A stretch of DNA of 8,333 nt, taken from the NCBI GenBank assembly GCA_019418545.1, contig DYBQ01000103.1, forward strand, positions 1-8,333. The letters run 5' to 3'. Below, piece after piece: positions 3,189 to 8,333 of this stretch. Positions within the stretch are counted from its first letter, which is position 1. Every line of letters starts with the position of its first letter. This DNA comes from Clostridiales bacterium (GTDB taxonomy: Bacteria > Bacillota > Clostridia > Oscillospirales > Acutalibacteraceae). The translations under genes were made by a program, and so were the position numbers. A model generated the notes under the pieces. It made no database searches. It was not told the DNA's origin and saw nothing but the letters and a program-made list of their open reading frames with translations.

Positions 3189-5939
3189 ATGGCACTTTCC
3201 TATATCACCCGCGGGAACTCCTCCCCTCAGGGAAAGCCCCGGGTATATTTCTGCTGCCATCCAAAGGACCAGTGTATATTTTTGCAGCCGGTGGCACAAG
3301 AATTGCTTCATCTGCAAAACTGTGCCGTCTGGTATGATTCTGAGCCATTTTCGCCTGTGAAATGGGAAGCACGTCAGGATGATTTATCCCAAATGCAGTT
3401 GTTTGTCATACCGGTAACTTCCCGTCTGCTTACCGAGCCCTGTATCGCTATGGAAAAGGAATTCCCTTTTGCCGTGGAGCATCACATCCCCATTCTTCCC
3501 CTGATGCAGGAGCCGGGGCTGGAAAAATTATTCAATGAAAAGTGCGGAGACCTTCAGTTTCTGGATACCAATGCGCAGGACAGCACCGCTTTACCCTTTG
3601 AGGAAAAGCTAAAAAAGTTTTTGGATTCGGTTTTAATCGGCGATGAGCTGGCAGAGCAAATCCGTAATGCTTTTGACGCCTATATTTTTTTAAGCTACCG
3701 AAAAAAAGACCGCCGCCAGGCTCGGGAGCTGATGCGCCTGATTCACGAAAATGACTTCTGCCGGGATATCGCCATTTGGTATGATGAGTTTTTAACTCCT
3801 GGTGAAAACTTTAATCATGAAATTAGTAAGGCTTTGGACAAAAGCAAGCTGTTTACACTGGTAGTCACCCCCAACGTGCTGGAAAAAGAAAACTATGTCA
3901 TGACTACCGAATATCCCATGGCGCAGCAGGCCGGAAAGCCCATTTTTCCGGTGGAAATGGAGTCCACCAACCGGGACGCACTGCAAAACAGTTTTCCCCG
4001 GCTGCCTTCCTGCACAGATGGGTATAATGCCCCGGCTTTGTCTAAGGAGCTTTTAAAGGCCGCCAAACAGCTGGCCTTGCAGCAGAATGACACAGACCCC
4101 CAGCATAATTACTATATTGGGCTGGCCTATTTGAGTGGGATTGACGTAGAAATCAATCACAGCCGGGCCGTGTCGCTGATTACCACCGCCGGAAAGGATG
4201 GCTATGAACCTGCCATAGAAAAACTGGTTTCTATGTATCAAAACGGCGAAGGCGTCCCTCGGGACTATCAGCAGGCCATAGGCTGGCAGCAAAAGCTGAT
4301 AGACAGACGCATGGCACGGTGGCAAAATTCCCCAACCAAAAACAATTTTTCCATGCTGTGCAGCGCTCTGCGGGATTTGGGCGACTATGAGTGGGAACTG
4401 CTGCATACAGAAGAAGCCAAACGGGTATGGGAAGAAAGGCTTTTGCTTTTGTGCCTGCAAGTGATGGAGGAGCAAAATTGGCCAGTGGAAGACTGGTGTA
4501 AGGTAGGATATAGCCGAATGGGAACACTTTTGTTGGCAGAAGGAAAAGTTTCCCAGGCAAGAGGCTGGTTTGAAAAGGCTCTGCAAATGTCAAAAAAGGT
4601 GACGGCACAGGCTCCCACTGCCGAAAATTTGGAGGATTTGGCAGTGAGCTATGAAAAGCTGGGGGAAATTTGTCAGGCGGAATCAGACCTTTCCGCGGCA
4701 AAAGAGTGGTTTATGAAGATGCTGTCCGTGATGGAAAGGCTCGTCAGGGAACAGGAGCGCTCCGACTTTCGGCGGGATTTGGCGGTATGCTATGGGAAAT
4801 TGGGGGAAGTTTGCCGTGGGGAAGAAAACCTTCCTGCAGCAAAAGAGTGGTTTGAAAAGGCTCTAAAAATTTTTGAACAGCTAACTGCTGAAAACAGCAC
4901 CATAAAATCCCGCCGGGATATTTCCCTGGGATATGAAAAGTTAGCAGGGATTTGCCTCGAAAAAGGTGACTTCCTGGAAGCGGAAAAATGGCTGCATAAA
5001 AAACTGATGGTTTCGCAAATGCTGGCCGAGGACACCTCTATGCACAGCGACCTGCGGGATGTTTCTGTCTGTTATGAAAAATTGGGTGTGCTTGCACAGG
5101 GAAAAGGAGACCTTTCTGCCGCCAAAGGCTGGTTTGAAAAAGGGCTGGCCATTTCTCAAAAACTAGACTGCCAAAGCCACACAGCAGGAACCCAGCGTGA
5201 TTTAGCCGTAAGTTTACTCAAGATGGGAGAGGTTTCTCTGGCCGTGGGAGACTTGCCGGATGCCAAACTCCGGTTTGAACAGGCTTATAATATTCTCAGG
5301 AAAAGAGTCAGCCACTCGGACACGGTGGAAGCCTCCATGGATTTGGCCGTGGTGGATATGAAGCTTTCAGAAATTGCACAGCAAACCGGCACGCCCGCCG
5401 AGGTCAAACAATGGCTTTTAGAAGCGCTGTCCGTTTTGGAGCCATTATCTCACAAGACAAGCACACAAGCCATACGGAAGGATTTGTCCATATGTTTAAA
5501 CCGTTTGGGAAGGCTTTCCCGGCTGGAAAATGATTTTGCGTCAGCCAAAAGCTGGTTTGAAAAATCATTGGCGATTTTACAGCAGCTTTCAGAAGAAAAC
5601 GAAAGTTTACCGTCCATGCGGGGACTATGCGTTGCCTATCAGGAAATGGGAAACCTTTGTCTGGACGAAGAAGACCTGCAAGGAGCTGCATCCTGGTTTA
5701 TCAAAATGCTGTCTGCTGCCCAAAAATTGGCACAGCAAAGCCATGCGCCGGATGACTGGGACAAAGAAGCAATTTCCTGGTATAAGCTGGGCTTACTTCC
5801 GGTTCGCGACAGGGTTTCCTATCTGGAAGAAAGTATCCGCATTTGGTCCCAGCTGTCCCTGCAATACCCGGACGTCCCTCGCTATGCACGGAATCTGAAA
5901 ATTGTACAGGATATCTTAGCGGAAATCACAGAAAGTTAA
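3189..5939 (+). CDS. Large protein with two TIR-like domains, Sel1-like repeats and a TPR array
   Basis: A 916-residue, probably cytoplasmic protein with no signal peptide or membrane segment. Residues 17-106 form a first TIR-like domain (KPRVYFCCHPKD, then VWYD 47-50), which seems degenerate because the usual glycine after that strand is absent. Residues 163-257 form a clearer TIR domain: AYIFLSYRKKD, IWYDEFLTPGENF and YVMTTEYPMA, with E241 a plausible catalytic glutamate. Residues 307-371 hold two Sel1-like repeats (AVSLITTAGKDGYEPA, then NGEGVPRDYQQAIGWQ). Residues 390-859 are ten 47-residue TPR-like units, with part of an eleventh after them. Known TIR domains either act as NAD-cleaving effectors or as adaptors; superhelical repeats usually bind a partner. 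A sensor-effector in immunity or stress signalling is likely but not shown. The ATG at 189 of this kilobase (3189) has AGAGGAG eight bases upstream. It ends 13 bases before the convergent gpr gene. Confidence 0.85.
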   Translation: MALSYITRGNSSPQGKPRVYFCCHPKDQCIFLQPVAQELLHLQNCAVWYDSEPFSPVKWEARQDDLSQMQLFVIPVTSRLLTEPCIAMEKEFPFAVEHHIPILPLMQEPGLEKLFNEKCGDLQFLDTNAQDSTALPFEEKLKKFLDSVLIGDELAEQIRNAFDAYIFLSYRKKDRRQARELMRLIHENDFCRDIAIWYDEFLTPGENFNHEISKALDKSKLFTLVVTPNVLEKENYVMTTEYPMAQQAGKPIFPVEMESTNRDALQNSFPRLPSCTDGYNAPALSKELLKAAKQLALQQNDTDPQHNYYIGLAYLSGIDVEINHSRAVSLITTAGKDGYEPAIEKLVSMYQNGEGVPRDYQQAIGWQQKLIDRRMARWQNSPTKNNFSMLCSALRDLGDYEWELLHTEEAKRVWEERLLLLCLQVMEEQNWPVEDWCKVGYSRMGTLLLAEGKVSQARGWFEKALQMSKKVTAQAPTAENLEDLAVSYEKLGEICQAESDLSAAKEWFMKMLSVMERLVREQERSDFRRDLAVCYGKLGEVCRGEENLPAAKEWFEKALKIFEQLTAENSTIKSRRDISLGYEKLAGICLEKGDFLEAEKWLHKKLMVSQMLAEDTSMHSDLRDVSVCYEKLGVLAQGKGDLSAAKGWFEKGLAISQKLDCQSHTAGTQRDLAVSLLKMGEVSLAVGDLPDAKLRFEQAYNILRKRVSHSDTVEASMDLAVVDMKLSEIAQQTGTPAEVKQWLLEALSVLEPLSHKTSTQAIRKDLSICLNRLGRLSRLENDFASAKSWFEKSLAILQQLSEENESLPSMRGLCVAYQEMGNLCLDEEDLQGAASWFIKMLSAAQKLAQQSHAPDDWDKEAISWYKLGLLPVRDRVSYLEESIRIWSQLSLQYPDVPRYARNLKIVQDILAEITES
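4356..5765 (+). repeat. Ten tandem 47-codon (141-base) TPR-like units inside the TIR-TPR gene
   Basis: The landmark of each unit (pattern like LAVSYEKLGEI) starts at residues 390, 437, 484, 531, 578, 625, 672, 719, 766 and 813, and again at 860, always exactly 47 residues apart. Each unit then carries a second helix of the type DLSAAKEWFEKAL and a third charged helix. The period is 34 (TPR) plus 13, with no insertion or deletion across 470 residues, while the bases themselves have diverged. This suggests old duplication with strong constraint on superhelix geometry. Confidence 0.85.
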
Positions 5940-5952
5940 ACGGCAGTCTTTC

Positions 5953-6819
5953 CTATTCCGTCAGCTCCCGGAACCACTGCTCTTCCATGGAAGGATTGAG
6001 CGCCCGGTTAATGGCCATGGACAGCAAAGCGGCCGCCCGGCTCACCAGCAAATCAATTTCCCGAACGGTAATGGTCAGAGGGATTTCGGGCGTTTCGGGG
6101 AGCTTTGCGGCCTCTTTATCCAAAAGCTCCCGTGCCAAAACACTTCCGTCTATCACCGTAGGCACTCCAAGGCCGATTACGGGAACGCCAACGGTTTCCC
6201 GGTTCAGCTGCGGGCGATGGTTCCCCACACCGGAGCCGGGCGCAATGCCGCTGTCTGTTATCTGTACTGTGCATCCCATACGCCCCAGTTCCGAGGCTGC
6301 CAGCGCATCTACGGCAATCACCGCCGCAGGATGAAGCTGCTTCACCAGCGCCGCCAAAATTTCTCGGGTCTCCATGCCCGTCATCCCCAAAACCCCCGGA
6401 GAGCAAACGGAAACCGGGCGGATATTGGTAAGGCCCGCTACCCGTCCCAGCTCTTTTTGAATATGCCGGGTAGCCAAAATTTTGTCGGCAGTGAGAGGAC
6501 CCAGCGCATCGGCCGTAAGGCTTCGGTTTCCAAGCCCCATAATTAGCACATTCCCCTCTTTGGGGAGCATCTCTTGCAGGATTTGGGCAACAAGGTCCTC
6601 CCCCTCTCCGGTATAATCAAAATGGTCGGAAAAAGCTGGAAGCTGTATGGTGCAATACCTTCCCAAAGGCTTTTGCAATCGGGCGGAAGCCTCCTCTGTC
6701 AGAATGTCTACAATCGTAATCGTATAGCATCCCTGCTTTCTTTCTAACACCGAAACCCCACTATTTTCCCCTTTCTCGTTTGCGGCTGCTTCCACCGCCA
6801 AGTCTGTTCGATACATCAT
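5953..6819 (-). CDS. gpr: Germination protease GPR (spore protease)
   Basis: A 288-residue member of the A25 aspartic-type protease family that degrades small acid-soluble spore proteins in the spore core at germination. Key motifs are present: RTDLAVEA at residues 4-11, GLGNRSLTADALGP (95-108) with the expected catalytic aspartate D104, VCSPGVLGMTGMET (138-151), AVDALAASELGR (169-180) with the second aspartate D171, TDSGIAPGSGVGNHR (188-202) and VIGLGVPTVID (214-224). The start ATG (6819) has GGGGAGA nine bases upstream; a second ATG follows directly. The protein begins almost at the residue where mature Bacillus GPR begins, so the usual propeptide of about 15 residues is missing or reduced to MMY. 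It is shorter than the Bacillus enzyme. It is divergent from rpsT, as in Bacillus, but its downstream neighbour here is the TIR-TPR gene rather than spoIIP. Confidence 0.95.
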   Translation of the reverse strand: MMYRTDLAVEAAANEKGENSGVSVLERKQGCYTITIVDILTEEASARLQKPLGRYCTIQLPAFSDHFDYTGEGEDLVAQILQEMLPKEGNVLIMGLGNRSLTADALGPLTADKILATRHIQKELGRVAGLTNIRPVSVCSPGVLGMTGMETREILAALVKQLHPAAVIAVDALAASELGRMGCTVQITDSGIAPGSGVGNHRPQLNRETVGVPVIGLGVPTVIDGSVLARELLDKEAAKLPETPEIPLTITVREIDLLVSRAAALLSMAINRALNPSMEEQWFRELTE

Positions 6820-6887
6820 TGCTAAAAATCTCCCCTTTTGATTACAGATTTCTGGTACACATAAAAACAGGAATTTTGAAAAAAATC

Positions 6888-6916
6888 TTGCATTTTATTT
6901 GCTTTCGTGCTATCAT
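6888..6916 (+). promoter_or_regulatory. Promoter of rpsT
   Basis: TTGCAT (6888-6893), a 17-base spacer, and TATCAT (6911-6916) preceded by TGC, giving an extended -10. Transcription would start near 6923, leaving a leader of about 31 bases. Confidence 0.6.
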
Positions 6917-6953
6917 TACTTGTACGCGAAAAAGTGTAGAAGGAGGTGTAACC

Positions 6954-7214
6954 ATGCCGAATATTAAATCTGCCAAGAAGCGTGTTAAGGTAATTGCTAC
7001 CAAGACCATGCGGAACAAGGCTATCAATTCCGCACTGAAGACGGATATGAAGAAGGCTAACGCTGCTATCGAAAGCAATTCTGCTGACAAAGCAGAGGCT
7101 GTGCGCGTTGCGATCAAGAAGATTGATCAGGCTGCCGCCAAGGGAATTCTGCACAAGAATACCGCTGCCAGAAAGAAGTCTGCTCTGGCTCGCAAGTTGA
7201 ACGCCAGCGCCTAA
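6954..7214 (+). CDS. rpsT: Small ribosomal subunit protein bS20
   Basis: An 86-residue basic, lysine- and alanine-rich helical protein that binds 16S rRNA in the small ribosomal subunit. The N-terminus MPNIKSAKKRVKV and the C-terminal part GILHKNTAARKKSALARKLN are diagnostic for the family, and the length is normal. The ATG at 6954 is preceded by AGAAGGAGGTG at a good distance; the longer frame from 6780 has no such support and would start inside the divergent gpr gene. Its own promoter lies at 6888-6916 and a terminator at 7314-7345, so it is monocistronic. The divergent pairing with gpr is a conserved Firmicute arrangement and marks this as core chromosome. Confidence 0.98.
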   Translation: MPNIKSAKKRVKVIATKTMRNKAINSALKTDMKKANAAIESNSADKAEAVRVAIKKIDQAAAKGILHKNTAARKKSALARKLNASA

Positions 7215-7307
7215 TGCATCATGGGCTGTTTCGGCCGATGGTTCATCTTTCCTGATTCACTGGTTTTTCCTGTTTTGTAACCAAAGCAGGCACAGCCAGA
7301 AAATGCA
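7215..7307 (+). ncRNA. Structured 3' untranslated region of rpsT, candidate RNA element
   Basis: Between the rpsT stop and its terminator lie 99 bases that can fold as one closed domain. TGCAT (7215-7219) pairs with ATGCA (7303-7307), GGCTGT (7224-7229) with ACAGCC (7292-7297), and an inner 9-bp hairpin CCTGTTTTG-TAAC-CAAAGCAGG (7269-7290, one U-G pair) sits inside. No open frame of note is present. This may be an untranslated regulatory domain or the body of a 3'-derived small RNA. I know of no described family that it matches. Confidence 0.35.
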
Positions 7308-7313
7308 ATGAAG

Positions 7314-7345
7314 AAGCAGAGTGTTTCACTCTGCTTTTTATTTTT
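7314..7345 (+). terminator. Intrinsic terminator of rpsT
   Basis: AAGCAGAGTG (7314-7323) pairs perfectly with CACTCTGCTT (7327-7336) over a three-base loop and is followed by TTT-A-TTTTT (7337-7345). Confidence 0.9.
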
Positions 7346-7364
7346 CCCAAAACTGCAAATTTAT

Positions 7365-7393
7365 TTGACTTTTTCACAAAATTTGGGTATCAT
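7365..7393 (+). promoter_or_regulatory. Promoter of the small membrane protein gene
   Basis: TTGACT (7365-7370), an exact 17-base spacer, and TATCAT (7388-7393). The start would be near 7400, giving a leader of about 70 bases. The leader also contains a GC-rich hairpin (CCGC-TTAT-GCGG, 7425-7436). Confidence 0.6.
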
Positions 7394-7403
7394 AGTCCTA
7401 TAG

Positions 7404-7416
7404 AATCATTATGATT
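7404..7416. promoter_or_regulatory. Palindrome just after the predicted start site, candidate operator
   Basis: AATCAT-T-ATGATT is a perfect 13-base inverted repeat positioned at about +4 to +16 relative to the promoter at 7365-7393, where a bound repressor would block initiation. It could equally be chance in AT-rich sequence. Confidence 0.3.
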
Positions 7417-7470
7417 TGTTACGCCCCGCTTATGCGGCGACATCCGTATTCTTTTTGGAGGTGCTCAAAT

Positions 7471-7626
7471 ATGAAGAAGTGCAGTAGCAAAATTGGTCTA
7501 ATCATCGGCATCGTTTCCATCGCGGCGGCAGTTGCGGCAATTGTTACGGCAGTGGTGCTGTTCTTCGATAAGAAGAAAAAGGACGAGGAAGAACTGGAGC
7601 ACTATCTGGACTGCTCCATTCAGTAA
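7471..7626 (+). CDS. Small single-pass membrane protein of unknown function
   Basis: A 51-residue protein. The start ATG at 7471 has GGAGGTG seven bases upstream; a longer frame from 7411 lacks such a site. Residues 1-7 are short and basic (MKKCSSK), residues 8-32 form one hydrophobic helix rich in isoleucine, alanine and valine, and residues 34-51 are highly charged (DKKKKDEEELEHYLD) ending in CSIQ. Cysteines at 4 and 48 lie on opposite sides of the membrane helix. The positive charges on both sides leave topology uncertain. It is not a clear lipoprotein: no lipobox. It has its own promoter, operator-like palindrome and strong terminator, so it is an independent gene between rpsT and the endonuclease Q gene. 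I do not recognise the family. Confidence 0.75.
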   Translation: MKKCSSKIGLIIGIVSIAAAVAAIVTAVVLFFDKKKKDEEELEHYLDCSIQ

Positions 7627-7642
7627 TTTTTACAGATTTTCT

Positions 7643-7684
7643 AAAATGGGGTTCCGTTTGAGCGGAATCCCATTTTCTTGTTTT
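7643..7684 (+). terminator. Intrinsic terminator of the small membrane protein gene
   Basis: AAAATGGGGTTCCG (7643-7656) pairs with CGGAATCCCATTTT (7663-7676, one G-U pair) over a TTTGAG loop, followed by a T-rich tract (TTTTCTTGTTTT). The 5' A-run makes it possibly bidirectional. Confidence 0.85.
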
Positions 7685-7738
7685 ATAGCTGCCGAAAACC
7701 AAGCGGCACATCCTATCAAACGGAGGAAATGATTTTTC

Positions 7739-8333
7739 ATGTACATTGCCGATTTACACATTCATTCCCGGTTTTCCCGAGCCACCAGCCGGGATTGCGA
7801 TGCGCCCCATTTGGACTTGTGGGCGAGATATAAGGGTATCACCCTGATTGGTACGGGGGATTTTACCCATCCGGCCTGGCGAAAGGAGCTTTCCGAGTGT
7901 CTGGTTCCCGCTGAAGAAGGGCTGTATACTTTGCATCCGTCTTTCCGTTTGCCCGGCGGGCCGGAGAGCAGCCCCACTCCCCGTTTTGTGGTGAGCGGCG
8001 AAATCAGCACGATTTATAAAAAGAACGGGCGCACCCGAAAAGTCCATCACCTGCTGCTTTTGCCCGGTTTGGAGGACGCCCAGCGGCTTTCCCAAAAGCT
8101 GGAAGCCATTGGCAACCTTCATTCTGACGGCCGCCCAATTTTGGGGCTGGACAGCCGGGATTTGCTGGAAATCGTACTGGAAACCTGTCCCAAAGCCGTT
8201 TATATTCCCGCTCACATCTGGACGCCCCATTTCTCCCTGTTCGGCGCTTTTTCCGGGTTCCAGACGCTGGAAGAATGTTATGAAGACTTAGCCCCTTATG
8301 TAAAAGCGGTGGAAACGGGGCTTTCTTCCGACC
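7739..8333 (+). CDS. Endonuclease Q-type PHP-domain nuclease (N-terminal part)
   Basis: The frame is open from ATG 7739 to the right edge: 198 codons of a protein whose family is usually around 400 residues. The family makes a nick 5' of deaminated bases (hypoxanthine, uracil, xanthine) in DNA and was characterised in Thermococcales and in Bacillus pumilus; it has been annotated as TIGR00375 or a UvrD-associated PHP protein. The N-terminus ADLHIHSRFSRATSRD holds metal ligands H7 and H9. GTGDFTHP (38-45) holds D41 and H44; SGEIS (86-90) E88; KVHH (101-104) the next histidines; IPAHIWTPHFSLFG (156-169) H159; and VETGLSSD (191-198) E192 and D198. The ribosome binding site GGAGG lies at 7722-7726, a somewhat long 12 bases upstream; an out-of-frame ATG at 7729 sits closer. 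No convincing promoter is seen after the preceding terminator. Confidence 0.9.
   Translation, partial: MYIADLHIHSRFSRATSRDCDAPHLDLWARYKGITLIGTGDFTHPAWRKELSECLVPAEEGLYTLHPSFRLPGGPESSPTPRFVVSGEISTIYKKNGRTRKVHHLLLLPGLEDAQRLSQKLEAIGNLHSDGRPILGLDSRDLLEIVLETCPKAVYIPAHIWTPHFSLFGAFSGFQTLEECYEDLAPYVKAVETGLSSD

Noticed and set aside
5843..6546. Plus-strand frames across gpr
   Set aside because: They are antisense to gpr, have no ribosome binding site and show no family features.
6820..6950. Sporulation (sigma-F or sigma-G) promoter for gpr
   Set aside because: Expected by family, but no convincing -35/-10 pair was found by eye in the intergenic region, so none is reported.
7754..8230. Minus-strand frame of 158 codons at the right end
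   Set aside because: It is the antisense shadow of the endonuclease Q-type gene, whose motifs are unmistakable on the plus strand.
1..8333. CRISPR array, insertion sequence ends or long DNA repeats
   Set aside because: No regularly spaced identical repeats or transposase frames are visible; the only long periodicity is the coding TPR array.

Overview
The window looks like the chromosome of an anaerobic, spore-forming Clostridia-type Firmicute (probably an Oscillospiraceae/Ruminococcaceae-like gut lineage). The support is a germination protease gene (gpr) divergent from rpsT, the arrangement known from Bacillus and relatives; strong AGGAGG-type ribosome binding sites; sigma-A-type promoters; and U-rich intrinsic terminators. 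Base composition looks moderate and similar across the window, judged by eye only.

Region 1 (1-1630) is the right end of an integrated mobile element. It holds the 3' end of an unrecognised gene, a compact intergenic region with a minus-strand promoter and terminator that together predict a small RNA of about 86 nt, a tyrosine recombinase (integrase), a short repeat-rich arm, and a junction at the 3' half of a tRNA-Lys(UUU) gene. The 5' half of that tRNA is absent, so the intact tRNA-Lys should lie at the other end of the element, left of the window.

Region 2 (1631-5952) is a two-gene divergent unit beside the integration hotspot. An RtcB-type RNA ligase gene reads left. A 916-residue protein with two TIR-like domains, two Sel1-like repeats and ten exact 47-residue TPR-like units reads right. 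Their promoters overlap at the -35 boxes, and a 10-bp perfect palindrome lies across them, so the two genes are probably regulated together or mutually exclusively. This is the best candidate for an undescribed system: a TIR-TPR sensor/effector paired with an RNA repair ligase. The functional link is an inference.

Region 3 (5953-8333) is ordinary core chromosome: gpr (spore protease), rpsT (ribosomal protein S20) with a structured 3' untranslated region, a 51-residue single-pass membrane protein with its own promoter, operator-like palindrome and terminator, and the start of an endonuclease Q-type PHP-domain nuclease that runs off the right edge.
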